Shown here piece after piece: positions 32,628-41,227 of a stretch of DNA of 42,844 bases. The position numbers and the translations under genes were made by a program. The stretch comes from Ignavibacteriota bacterium (GTDB taxonomy: Bacteria; Bacteroidota; Ignavibacteria; UBA10030): contig PLMK01000039.1 in the NCBI GenBank assembly GCA_003142475.1, positions 6,351 through 49,194 on the forward strand, read 5' to 3'. Positions within the stretch are counted from its first letter, which is position 1; every line of letters starts with the position of its first letter. The notes under the pieces were generated by a model. That model worked only from the letters and a program-made list of their open reading frames with translations. It was not told the DNA's origin and made no database searches.

Positions 32628-34556
32628 TTACCTCAATAACAGCCACGTAATCACAAAGAGAATACCCCCGATAAACACTACTGCATACGACTGCGCTATA
32701 CCAGTTTGAATTTTCCGTAGGATTTTACCAATACCGTTGATAATTTTCGCCGAGCCATTAACTGATCCATCAATCATTGTAACGTCAATTGCCTTCCAGA
32801 GTATATCATTTGATATTTTCACCGTAGGAGCGACAACCACTGCATCATATATTTCATCCACATAATATTTGTTGAGCAACGTCCGATAGATCCGAGGGTA
32901 CCGTCTCGCAAGAGACACAGCAAGTTCTGCACGCTGTAGATATATCCAACGTGCCGCATAGGTGCCGGAAACAGCGATTGCAACTGAGACAAACATCAAC
33001 AGATATTCCATCAATCCGCCAGTATGTTCACCGGAAAGCAATTTATATTGAGCCGGAGAGAAGACGGGTTCAAGCCAATTCTCGATGACGCTTGCATGCG
33101 GAATACCGACAAACCCTCCTACTATCGACAAAATAGCAAGAATAATTAGTGGCATAGTCATTGTCTTTGGTGCTTCATGCGGATGCACTCGATGAGGATC
33201 GAATCGCTTCTCGCCTTCAAATGTAAGAGTCACCAGTCGGAACATATAGAACGCCGTCATTGCTGCTCCAAATACGCCGAGTAGCCATAGTACCGGAGAC
33301 CCTTGCTCGCTGCTAAACGCCCTCCAGAGTATTTCATCTTTGCTAAAAAATCCGGCAAATGGCGGAATGCCGGCAATCGCAATCGCGCCAATGAGAAATG
33401 TTTTATACGTAACCGGTAAGTATTTTTTCAATCCGCCCATCTTTTGAATATCCTGTTCATCGTGCATTGCATGGATGACGGCACCGGAACCAAGGAAGAG
33501 GAGCGCTTTGAAAAATGCATGAGTCATCAAATGAAATATGCCAGCGCTGAATGCCGCCACACCCATTGCAAGAAACATATATCCAAGCTGGCTGATTGTG
33601 GAATACGCAAGAATCTTCTTGATATCGTTCTGCACCAATCCGATTGTCGCCGCGAAAACTGCCGTTACTGCACCTACGATTGCTATAAATTCCATCGTCA
33701 CCGGAGCAAGTGCAAAAAGAATTGAGCAGCGTGCAACCATATATACACCAGCCGTTACCATAGTTGCGGCATGTATCAATGCGCTTACCGGCGTGGGACC
33801 AGCCATGGCATCAGGCAACCAGACATACAAAGGAATCTGCGCTGATTTACCCATCGCGCCTATGAATAGCAGCATCGTAATCCATAAAGCAGTTGTGTTC
33901 CCTACCGATAGCAGCGACGCTGAGTTAAATACTGTACTGAAGTTTAAACTGCCAAATGTGGAAAAGATCAATAGCATACCGAGAATGAATCCAAAGTCGC
34001 CGACGCGATTGACGATGAATGCTTTTTTTGCTGCGTCGCCTGTGAATTTCTTTTCGTACCAAAATCCGATGAGCAAATAGGAGCAAAGCCCAACGCCTTC
34101 CCAACCGAGGAACATGAGCAGGAAATTATCAGCAAGTACAAGATTTAGCATCGCAAAGATAAAGAGGTTCATATAGGCAAAGAAACGCCAGAAGCCAGTG
34201 TCGTTATGCATATAACCGATGGAATAAATATGAATTAAAAATCCAACTCCGGTTACAATGAGCGTCATTAAAATCGATAACTGATCAATTTGATAGGCGA
34301 CATTGACGGTGAGCGAGTTTGATGAACCAGTGAATGTCGAAAGCCATGTGAATAATTCCACCGATTGCTTTCGCTGCCCCGGTTCAATACCCAACATCTG
34401 TATGAAAAGTGCTAAAGCAAGAAAGAAGGATAATCCTACCGTGCCGCTGCCGATCACACCAATGAGTTTTTTATTCTTCATCCGCGAACCGAAAAGTCCA
34501 AGAACGAGGAATCCTATGAGAGGAAAGACTATAATTAGTGGTGCGTATGAATACAT
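32628..34556 (-). CDS. nuoL: NADH-quinone oxidoreductase subunit L
   Basis: NuoL is the distal proton-pumping subunit. Its 642 residues include NFLLMFLGWEGVGLCSYLLIGFWYE, FIGAMGKSAQIPLYVWLPDAMAGPTPVSALIHAATMVTAGVYM and DIKKILAYSTISQLGYMFLA. The C-terminal part holds an amphipathic segment (about 545-615) and a last membrane helix. These match the lateral helix that separates true complex I NuoL from stand-alone Mrp antiporters. ATG at 34556 is used; an adjacent TTG (34559) would add one residue. Confidence 0.96.
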   Translation of the reverse strand: MYSYAPLIIVFPLIGFLVLGLFGSRMKNKKLIGVIGSGTVGLSFFLALALFIQMLGIEPGQRKQSVELFTWLSTFTGSSNSLTVNVAYQIDQLSILMTLIVTGVGFLIHIYSIGYMHNDTGFWRFFAYMNLFIFAMLNLVLADNFLLMFLGWEGVGLCSYLLIGFWYEKKFTGDAAKKAFIVNRVGDFGFILGMLLIFSTFGSLNFSTVFNSASLLSVGNTTALWITMLLFIGAMGKSAQIPLYVWLPDAMAGPTPVSALIHAATMVTAGVYMVARCSILFALAPVTMEFIAIVGAVTAVFAATIGLVQNDIKKILAYSTISQLGYMFLAMGVAAFSAGIFHLMTHAFFKALLFLGSGAVIHAMHDEQDIQKMGGLKKYLPVTYKTFLIGAIAIAGIPPFAGFFSKDEILWRAFSSEQGSPVLWLLGVFGAAMTAFYMFRLVTLTFEGEKRFDPHRVHPHEAPKTMTMPLIILAILSIVGGFVGIPHASVIENWLEPVFSPAQYKLLSGEHTGGLMEYLLMFVSVAIAVSGTYAARWIYLQRAELAVSLARRYPRIYRTLLNKYYVDEIYDAVVVAPTVKISNDILWKAIDVTMIDGSVNGSAKIINGIGKILRKIQTGIAQSYAVVFIGGILFVITWLLLR

Positions 34557-34594
34557 CAATTCACTTTCTACTAACTACTTTTTACTTAATAACC

Positions 34595-34897
34595 TCACCA
34601 CTTCATAATATTGATTTCATCTAAATTAATTGTTTGCTTGCGTCGGAAGAGTGCGATGACTATTGCAAGACCAACCGCCGCCTCCGCCGCCGCCAACGTC
34701 ATGACAAAGAATACGAGTACTTGGCCAGTCGCATCTCCGAAGAATGCCGAAAAAGCAACAAGAGTCAGATTGACAGAATTTAACATTAACTCGATGGACA
34801 AGAACACTATAATCGCATTTCGGCGCGTAACCACACCCATAGCACCAATGATGAACATAATAGCGCTTAAAATAAGATATGCTTGTAATGGAACCAT
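34595..34897 (-). CDS. nuoK: NADH-quinone oxidoreductase subunit K
   Basis: NuoK is a 100-residue subunit with three membrane helices (MrpC-like). The two conserved membrane glutamates are in [13 protein letters not shown] (E36) and [20 protein letters not shown] (E72). The start [24 protein letters not shown] is typical. It lies 38 bases before nuoL and 43 after nuoJ. Confidence 0.96.
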   Translation of the reverse strand: MVPLQAYLILSAIMFIIGAMGVVTRRNAIIVFLSIELMLNSVNLTLVAFSAFFGDATGQVLVFFVMTLAAAEAAVGLAIVIALFRRKQTINLDEINIMKW

Positions 34898-34940
34898 AAT
34901 CGATGATAAATGTTTTTATGTAAAATTATAAACGATAAAA

Positions 34941-35450
34941 CTAATCGAGTTTCTTTTTCGCAAGAACAATTGCACCGACAATCGCCGCTGTAAGTAAGAG
35001 CGATGTCACTTCGAATGGAAACAGGAAACGCGTAAAAAGCACGCGTCCGATTGCCTCTACAGTTCCTACATTCGTGGCTCGCTCCATTTCGATCGATGGT
35101 GTTCCGATTTGCATCATAAATATGTAAATCAATTCCATTAAAACGCCGAAGCCGAGACCGCCAGCCGCGACTTTCTTCCAAGTGAATCCGTCTCGCAAAA
35201 GACTCTCGTTGCCAAGATTGAGCAGCATAATTACAAAAACAAATAAAACCATAATGGCGCCTGCATACACAAGAATTTGAATGACTGCAATGAATTGAGC
35301 ATGCAAAGTCAGATAAATACCGGCAAGACAGAAGAAATTCACTATGAGATATATCGCTGAGATGATTGGATTGCGGCGCGTTACAACGAGCAATGCAGAG
35401 ATGATGCCCCCTGCTGCAAAAATATAAAACAATATTTCTTCGAGTGTCAC
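34941..35450 (-). CDS. nuoJ: NADH-quinone oxidoreductase subunit J
   Basis: NuoJ is a five-helix membrane-arm subunit. GTG at 35450 gives 169 residues beginning MTLEEILFYIFAAGGIISALLVVTRRNP, the usual N-terminus, with a GGAT SD; TTG at 35483 would add 11 residues but has no SD. The conserved third helix reads FIAVIQILVYAGAIMVLFVFVIMLL, including the Tyr-Gly/Ala pi-bulge region. It is the first nuo gene visible and follows an ABC permease by about 36 bases. nuoA to nuoI are absent. Confidence 0.93.
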   Translation of the reverse strand: MTLEEILFYIFAAGGIISALLVVTRRNPIISAIYLIVNFFCLAGIYLTLHAQFIAVIQILVYAGAIMVLFVFVIMLLNLGNESLLRDGFTWKKVAAGGLGFGVLMELIYIFMMQIGTPSIEMERATNVGTVEAIGRVLFTRFLFPFEVTSLLLTAAIVGAIVLAKKKLD

Positions 35451-35486
35451 AGATTCAATCCAATAATTTGTTTGATGAATCAAATC

Positions 35487-36734
35487 TTATTTTTCACGTA
35501 CCCAGCGGACAAGCTCAACAAATGTTGGTCGCTTCCCGTATGATAAAACTGCTACTCGGAAAATTTTCCCTGCTGCCCACATCATTACGATGGATGAAAC
35601 GATAAGAAGTGCAATAGTACTCAATATTTCCCATAAGGCCGGCATCTGCACAGAAATTCGCAAGACCATCAACGTTGGTGTAAGCAATGGAATAAAAGAC
35701 AACACTTTTATCCAAACCGAATTTGCATTTTGCATTACAGGCATGGCAATGACCATTGGAAATACAAGCAATAAACTTACATACGTTGTAATTTGCTGCG
35801 CTTCCTGCTCGGTAGTAACTGGAGAACCAGCAGCAACGAATATTGCAGAATAAAAAATATATCCCAAAACAAAATAAACAAGTGAAAGCATCAGATTCAT
35901 AGTTGTGAAGATGTTTGCCCCTGTTTTTAATGATACTGCAAAGCCAATCATACCCCAAATCAACATCTGTACAATTCCAAGTCCGCTAAGACCGAATATT
36001 TTTCCTACCATCAAATCTCGTGCAGAGCAAGATGAAAGAAGCACTTCAATAACACGATTCGTTTTTTCTTCTACAACGCTTCGAATGAGAAGCTGACCCG
36101 ACGTCATTACTAAAAAAAGCAGCATCATAATAACTATATAACCGCTAAAAAATGTCTCAAGAAAACCCGTTTCCTTTTCATCACCTTTTTCGGAAACTTT
36201 AATGGATTTTACATTAACGTCCGCAGTAATTTTTTTAATGAGCGAAGGATCCAAGCCCTGCTTCAGAATCCGGCTTTCGACGATTACTTCTTCTATTGTA
36301 CGAGAGAATCGTTCTTGAATTTTTATATTACTAACGTTCTCAGATCGATACTCAACTTTACCACTATCGAAGATAGACGAAGGAAAATAAAAATAACCTG
36401 TTATATCTCCTGCCGTCACCATTTTGTTAGCTGCCATCTTCTTTTTTTCAATAACCCCTTGTGAACTTAAATTCTTTATAACATAGTTTGGTTGACCATC
36501 CGGTAATTTGTATTTTTCGTCAAGCCTTCTGGCAAGCGGGCCAATAATGCTATCGGTTTCATCAATTATTCCAACAACAGTCGCATCTGCATCTGGGCGC
36601 GATACAAGCAGCCCCGGTAAAACACCAAACAGAATCATAATAATCGGCATAATGACAAGCGAGATAATAAACGCTTTCGACTTAATTTTTTCGCTAAATT
36701 CCCATGCTGCAACTTGGAACGCTTTGGATTTCAT
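35487..36734 (-). CDS. ABC-2 type transporter permease (NatB-like)
   Basis: This 415-residue permease has a cytoplasmic N-terminus, one early helix (AFIISLVIMPIIMILFGVLPG), a large extracytoplasmic domain (about 45-190) and five or six helices. SGQLLIRSVVEEKTNRVIEVLLSSCSARDLMVGKIFG is the hallmark of the NatB/YhaP ABC-2 group. The start ATG (36734) has an AGGAGG SD and overlaps the ATPase stop as ATGA. Relatives export sodium, lipids or drugs; the substrate is unknown. An upstream frame to 36812 lies inside the ATPase gene and is not used. Confidence 0.9.
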   Translation of the reverse strand: MKSKAFQVAAWEFSEKIKSKAFIISLVIMPIIMILFGVLPGLLVSRPDADATVVGIIDETDSIIGPLARRLDEKYKLPDGQPNYVIKNLSSQGVIEKKKMAANKMVTAGDITGYFYFPSSIFDSGKVEYRSENVSNIKIQERFSRTIEEVIVESRILKQGLDPSLIKKITADVNVKSIKVSEKGDEKETGFLETFFSGYIVIMMLLFLVMTSGQLLIRSVVEEKTNRVIEVLLSSCSARDLMVGKIFGLSGLGIVQMLIWGMIGFAVSLKTGANIFTTMNLMLSLVYFVLGYIFYSAIFVAAGSPVTTEQEAQQITTYVSLLLVFPMVIAMPVMQNANSVWIKVLSFIPLLTPTLMVLRISVQMPALWEILSTIALLIVSSIVMMWAAGKIFRVAVLSYGKRPTFVELVRWVREK

Positions 36735-37921
36735 AGACGTTCCTCCTGTGATGCTTTTGTTATGAACTCTTGTTTCACTTTTTTTTTCGTCTGGAAGAAC
36801 CGGACAGCACACAAGATTGTCACGGCAGATAAGATCCCGATTGGCATAAACTGCGGATGTATTTGACTGAAAACGAACACTGTAAAGGCAAGAGTGAGAA
36901 CACTCGCCCCAATCAAGGAAAACAATGCTTTCCGAACTCGTCCATCAAGCATCACAAGATCGTCGGTTGATTTTTGCTGCACCTGTAAAGCAGGAATTGG
37001 TTTCTCACTTGCTTGTTCAATTTTATCCGGTCCGCCAACAACATTGATAAAGATAGAATTCAATGACGGTTCGACAATCTCAAATTTTCTCAATGATAGT
37101 TTTCCATTGAGACTCGCGAGCAATTCGCTACTTCTGGAAATATCAGTAAGTTCAAGTTCAGCATAATTCTGATATATATCAGCGCGGCGGATGAAGCTAA
37201 AACTTTTCAGGAATTCACCATCGCCCTCATATTCGAGATGGATGGAGTTCGTTCCGTACTGCTTCTTAATTTCATATAATTGTCCGCTTAGCACAGGTTT
37301 CCCTTTGTTGATCAAACAAATGTTATCGCACATTTTTTCCACTTGTTCCATTTGATGCGTAGAGAAAACAATAGCGGTATTCTGCTGGCGAAGCTCAAGT
37401 AAAATATCTTTTAAGAGAATCTGGTTAACCGGATCAAGTCCTGTGAATGGCTCATCAAGAATCAAAAGTTCCGGACGGTGAAGAATGGAAAGGATAAGTT
37501 GAACCTTCTGCTGATTTCCTTTTGAAAGCTCCTCGACCTTCCGGTGACCTTCATTTTTCAGTCCAAATCGTTCCAGCCAATAATATGCCAGAGGTTTAGC
37601 TTGTTGAGCAGCATATCCCTTGAGCGATGCGAAGTATAAAATCGTGTTTATGATTTTACTCTTGCGGTACAATCCTCGTTCTTCTGGCAAGTAACCGATA
37701 CCATTCCACATTTCCTTAGTGAATGGCTTACCATTGAATGTAATTTCGCCGCTGTCTGGTTGAATGATGTTCAACACTGTACGAATAGTTGTCGTCTTGC
37801 CGGCGCCGTTGGGACCGAGTAAACCGAACAATTCGCCGCGATTTACTTCCAGCGAAACGCCATCCACTGCAACAACGTTATCGTACTCTTTTCGTAAGTT
37901 TTTAACTTTAAGCATGTTCAA
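36731..37921 (-). CDS. ABC transporter ATPase with C-terminal membrane hairpin (NatA-like)
   Basis: The ATPase domain (1-220) has Walker A GLLGPNGAGKTTTIR, signature LSKGNQQKVQL, Walker B LLILDEPFTGLDP and the H-loop STHQ. A DUF4162-type domain (about 225-300) follows. Unusually, the 396-residue protein continues with two predicted membrane helices (about 331-350 and 359-375) and a basic tail. Normal NatA-type subunits end near residue 250-310. The downstream permease overlaps by 4 bases. No frameshift or fused gene is apparent in the extension. Confidence 0.9.
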   Translation of the reverse strand: MNMLKVKNLRKEYDNVVAVDGVSLEVNRGELFGLLGPNGAGKTTTIRTVLNIIQPDSGEITFNGKPFTKEMWNGIGYLPEERGLYRKSKIINTILYFASLKGYAAQQAKPLAYYWLERFGLKNEGHRKVEELSKGNQQKVQLILSILHRPELLILDEPFTGLDPVNQILLKDILLELRQQNTAIVFSTHQMEQVEKMCDNICLINKGKPVLSGQLYEIKKQYGTNSIHLEYEGDGEFLKSFSFIRRADIYQNYAELELTDISRSSELLASLNGKLSLRKFEIVEPSLNSIFINVVGGPDKIEQASEKPIPALQVQQKSTDDLVMLDGRVRKALFSLIGASVLTLAFTVFVFSQIHPQFMPIGILSAVTILCAVRFFQTKKKVKQEFITKASQEERL

Positions 37922-37973
37922 TCATCAATAAATGTTGCATAGTGAACAATGGTAGATGGAATGCATTGTCCGT

Positions 37974-39272
37974 TTAAGGTGTATTTCGATAAATCATACG
38001 CGGGAATGGAATAGTCTCCCTCACGTGTTCTAATCCGCAAATCCAACCTACGGTACGTTCTACACCAAGTCCGAATCCGGCATGAGGCACACTGCCGAAA
38101 CGACGTAAATCAAGATACCATTCGAATGCTTCCTGCGGAAGTTTATGTTCTTTGATTCGCGCTAATAGAACATCTAAATTATCTTCGCGTTGGCTGCCGC
38201 CGATAATTTCGCCATATCCTTCCGGCGCAAGCACATCAACTGCGAGAGCAACTTTTGGGTTTTCTGGATCGCGTTTCATATAAAATGCTTTCACTTCAGA
38301 CGGATAACGATGTACCATCACCGGACGATCGAATTGCTCGGAAACAACGGTCTCATCTGTTCCACCAAGATCATTTCCCCACTCGAATGGCAATCCTTTA
38401 TCAATAAGAATTTTCACCGCTTCATCATATGTAATACGCGGCAGCGGTTTTTTTACATTCTGGAGTTTCGTAATATCACGCTCCAGCACTTTCAATTCAG
38501 GCAGACAATCTTTCAAAACACTTTGAACAATGTATTCTAAAAAATCTTCTGCCAGATCCATATCATCGTTCAAATCGTTAAAAGCAACTTCCGGTTCTAC
38601 CATCCAAAATTCTGTTAGGTGTCGGCGCGTTTTCGATTTTTCCGCACGGAATGTTGGACCAAAGCAATACACTTTTCCCATTGCCATCGCACTTGCTTCT
38701 GCATACAATTGACCCGACTGCGTGAGATATGCTTTTCCAAGATCGAAGTAATCAGTATCAAAAAGAGTTGAAGTTCCTTCGCAGGCGGCAGGAGTTAGGA
38801 TTGGCGAATCGACAAGAGTGAATCCTCGTCCATCAAAGAAATCGCGAATAGCTTTGATAATGCGGTGCCGCACGCGCATTATTGCATGCTGGCGCGTGGA
38901 GCGTAACCATAAATGGCGTCGGTCTGCTAGAAATTCGATCCCATGCTCTTTAGGAGTGATTGGATATTCCTCTGCGACCTGATAGATTTTGGGAATATCC
39001 AACAAATCCAACTCAAAGCCTCCGGGTGCGCGGTCATCTTTGCGCACTTTCCCTCTGACGGAGAAGGAAGATTCCTGTGTAAGCGTATCAAATAAATCAA
39101 AAATGCTATCTGGAACTTGCCCCTTCACCATTACACACTGCACAACTCCGGTTCCATCCCGCATCAAAAGAAAACGAACCTTACCGCTCGAACGTTTGTG
39201 AAACAGCCATCCATGAAGCTGAACTTCCTTGCCTTCATGCAAGCCTAGTTCATTAATATAAGTGCGCGCCAT
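37974..39272 (-). CDS. asnS: Asparaginyl-tRNA synthetase
   Basis: AsnRS charges tRNA-Asn. The 432 residues contain the N-terminal OB-fold anticodon-binding domain ([31 protein letters not shown]). The class II catalytic core follows, with motif 2 [25 protein letters not shown] and motif 3 [29 protein letters not shown]. Asn rather than Asp specificity is inferred from the [17 protein letters not shown] form. A direct enzyme suggests tRNA-Asn does not depend on GatCAB. The ATG has an AAGGA SD and a promoter at 39308-39336. Confidence 0.93.
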   Translation of the reverse strand: MARTYINELGLHEGKEVQLHGWLFHKRSSGKVRFLLMRDGTGVVQCVMVKGQVPDSIFDLFDTLTQESSFSVRGKVRKDDRAPGGFELDLLDIPKIYQVAEEYPITPKEHGIEFLADRRHLWLRSTRQHAIMRVRHRIIKAIRDFFDGRGFTLVDSPILTPAACEGTSTLFDTDYFDLGKAYLTQSGQLYAEASAMAMGKVYCFGPTFRAEKSKTRRHLTEFWMVEPEVAFNDLNDDMDLAEDFLEYIVQSVLKDCLPELKVLERDITKLQNVKKPLPRITYDEAVKILIDKGLPFEWGNDLGGTDETVVSEQFDRPVMVHRYPSEVKAFYMKRDPENPKVALAVDVLAPEGYGEIIGGSQREDNLDVLLARIKEHKLPQEAFEWYLDLRRFGSVPHAGFGLGVERTVGWICGLEHVRETIPFPRMIYRNTP

Positions 39273-39307
39273 TGTCCTTCATTCATTTGTGATTAAAATG
39301 TTTGAAG

Positions 39308-39336
39308 AATATAGTTAACTAATCAGACTTGTTCAA
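39308..39336 (-). promoter_or_regulatory. Promoter of asnS and possibly the ABC-nuo series
   Basis: On the minus strand TTGAAC (39336-39331) and TATATT (39313-39308) are exactly 17 bases apart, about 36 bases before the asnS ATG. Confidence 0.6.
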
Positions 39337-39364
39337 ATGAAATGATGAACTGTGGGTATACAAT

Positions 39365-39607
39365 TCAGATAGGTGAATCGTGTTTATCTTTGGTTTGTTT
39401 ATTCGGAAGCTCGACAAATTTGGCATCTTTCACGTCTTTGTAATCCTCCTTCGGTTTTTGTTGTTTCTCTTGTCGAGGATTGGGTGGAGACAGATGGGAG
39501 TGTCCTATCAAGGTTTGGATAATTCTTTTTAGAAGCGTAAGCACAAAGTAAATAACAAGTGCTATAATGAAAAAGCGAACAAGAACGAATATGAATAAAC
39601 GAATCAT
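39365..39607 (-). CDS. Small membrane-anchored hypothetical protein
   Basis: This 80-residue protein has one N-terminal membrane helix (LFIFVLVRFFIIALVIYFVLTLL) and a charged, Pro/Lys-rich cytoplasmic tail ending near DVKDAKFVELPNK. Small proteins of this form (DUF4834-like) occur in FCB genomes with no known role. It starts one base after the kinase stop, so it is the last gene of the folB-folK-kinase series. Confidence 0.65.
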   Translation of the reverse strand: MIRLFIFVLVRFFIIALVIYFVLTLLKRIIQTLIGHSHLSPPNPRQEKQQKPKEDYKDVKDAKFVELPNKQTKDKHDSPI

Positions 39608-39608
39608 A

Positions 39609-40268
39609 CTACTTCTTCACAAGTGGATTATAATATTCCACTGGTGCTTTATTCGGACGGAGTATTTGCGTCAGTAGATCTTCAAAATGTTCTGGATTGT
39701 TCACGAAGTCAATATCCGTCGCTTTGACGATAAGGAGCGGTGTAGATTTGTATCGGAAAAAGAAATAATTATACGCCTCATTCAGTTCTTTTATATATTC
39801 ATCCGACATATGCTTCTCCATCTCTCGCCCGCGTTTCTTGATGTTCGTCATAAGGCGGTCATTGCTCGATTGGAGATAAATAACAAGGTCTGGCGACGGA
39901 ATCGTTTTCTCGATGGCGACTAACAAATTCTCATACAGTTTCAATTCATCATCACGCAGTGTCAGGTACGCAAAAATTTTATCCTTTTCAAAAATATAGT
40001 CGGATACGATGTGCGAATGGAAGAGATCGGCTTGGAATAATTCCTGCTGCTGCCGATACCGGCTGAGCAAGAAAAATATTTGCGTCTGAAAAGCGTAATG
40101 CTCCGGGTCTTTGTAGAAGTTTGGCAGAAAAGGATTTTCCTCAAATTTTTCCAATATCAAACGCGCGCCCAATTGGTCAGACAACATCCGAGCCAGTGTT
40201 GTTTTCCCAACGCCGATAACTCCTTCTATTGCAATGTAATGAATTTCGGAAGGAAGCTGTGCCGTCAT
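39609..40268 (-). CDS. Deoxynucleoside kinase (dGK/dAK type)
   Basis: It phosphorylates deoxynucleosides in nucleotide salvage. The 219 residues start HYIAIEGVIGVGKTTLARML (P-loop GVIGVGKTT). They continue with the substrate-site KFEENPFLPNFYKDPEHYAFQTQIFFLLSRYRQ, the DYIFEKDKIFA segment (DRS-like region) and the lid KKRGREMEKHMSDEYIKELNEAY. This fits bacterial deoxyguanosine/deoxyadenosine kinases; the exact base preference is unknown. Its ATG overlaps the folK stop (ATGA). The folK-dNK pair is common in this phylum group. Confidence 0.92.
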   Translation of the reverse strand: MTAQLPSEIHYIAIEGVIGVGKTTLARMLSDQLGARLILEKFEENPFLPNFYKDPEHYAFQTQIFFLLSRYRQQQELFQADLFHSHIVSDYIFEKDKIFAYLTLRDDELKLYENLLVAIEKTIPSPDLVIYLQSSNDRLMTNIKKRGREMEKHMSDEYIKELNEAYNYFFFRYKSTPLLIVKATDIDFVNNPEHFEDLLTQILRPNKAPVEYYNPLVKK

Positions 40269-40777
40269 ACCTTTGCCTGCAAAGACAATTGTTGAGTAGT
40301 TTTACGAACAGAACTTGTGTCCGAACAGCGTTGGAGAAGTTCATCAACGTTTAGGTGCCGCAGGGGATCTTGAAACTCAGCAGCAATTTCCTTAAGCGGT
40401 ACAAGAACAAACCGTCGGTTGGAGATTTCCGGGTGCGGTACTTGCAATGCTGTCTCATTCAACATTTCGCCGCCATAATAAAGTAAATCAAGATCAATTT
40501 CGCGCGGTCCCCAATGTTCACTATGCGTTCTGCCAATGCGATGTTCAATTTTTTTCAGTTCGCGTACAAGATCATCTGGACGCAGTATGGAGTCCAATTC
40601 AGCTACCATATTCAAAAACTTCGGTTGTTCTTTCACTCCTACCGGTTCAGTTTCATAAACCGATGAAATTTTCTTGACAGTTGTTTGATGCAAATTTCCT
40701 AACTCTGAAAGCGCTCGACACAGAAACTTTGCTCGATCACCAAGATTCGACCCTAATCCTATAAAAATTCGACTCAT
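40265..40777 (-). CDS. folK: 6-hydroxymethyl-7,8-dihydropterin pyrophosphokinase (HPPK)
   Basis: FolK transfers pyrophosphate from ATP in folate synthesis. With ATG at 40777, the 170 residues begin MSRIFIGLGSNLGDR. The signature QPKFLNMVAELDS, the ATP-site RTHSEHWGPREIDLDLLYYGG and VPHPEISNRRFVLVPLKEI follow. A TTG at 40786 gives three more residues but is too close to the GGAGG SD; for the ATG the spacing is long (12). It lies 9 bases after folB, the previous step in the pathway. Confidence 0.94.
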   Translation of the reverse strand: MSRIFIGLGSNLGDRAKFLCRALSELGNLHQTTVKKISSVYETEPVGVKEQPKFLNMVAELDSILRPDDLVRELKKIEHRIGRTHSEHWGPREIDLDLLYYGGEMLNETALQVPHPEISNRRFVLVPLKEIAAEFQDPLRHLNVDELLQRCSDTSSVRKTTQQLSLQAKV

Positions 40778-40786
40778 CTCTTTCAA

Positions 40787-41173
40787 TTACCTCCGCGTCT
40801 CAGTGAGCTCCACTTCCACATAATCAATGATACCTTTAACGGGCGCGCTAGGTTTGCGAACTTTTACCGTCACAGAATGCACTTGGGAAAAGTTTTTTAG
40901 AATACCTTTGCCAACAACACTTGCAAGGGATTCAAGCAGTAAGTGCTTCTTCTCCAGTACCAGCGTGCGAATACAATCATATACACGCTCGTAGTTGACA
41001 GTATCTTCAAGGTGATCGCTCTTTGCTCCCCGCGAAAGATCACAATGCAAATCTACATCTACCTCAAACTTACCGCCAAGGTTTTGCTCATCCAAAAGCA
41101 CACCATGGTATGCATAAAAAACCGCATTACGCAAACGAATAACACCTAAATTATTTTTCCGTTTTATCGACAT
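40787..41173 (-). CDS. folB: Dihydroneopterin aldolase
   Basis: FolB cleaves dihydroneopterin to 6-hydroxymethyl-dihydropterin, the FolK substrate. ATG at 41173 gives 128 residues, close to the usual 120. Family motifs are IRLRNAVFYAYHGVLLDEQNLGG (active-site region), DTVNYERVYDCI and LLLESLASVVGKGIL (catalytic Glu/Ser segment). The end is VTVKVRKPSAPVKGIIDYVEVEL. A longer frame from TTG at 41212 is rejected for lack of an SD. Confidence 0.93.
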   Translation of the reverse strand: MSIKRKNNLGVIRLRNAVFYAYHGVLLDEQNLGGKFEVDVDLHCDLSRGAKSDHLEDTVNYERVYDCIRTLVLEKKHLLLESLASVVGKGILKNFSQVHSVTVKVRKPSAPVKGIIDYVEVELTETRR

Positions 41174-41227
41174 AGAGTATTCTTTTAAAGGCAGATGAAT
41201 ATAGAGAACCAATGCCGGAAAGGCAAC

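Noticed and set aside
28143-34897. Mrp-type multisubunit antiporter instead of complex I
   Set aside because: NuoL has the long C-terminal lateral helix, and NuoJ, M and N are of complex I type. No MrpE, F or G homologue is present.
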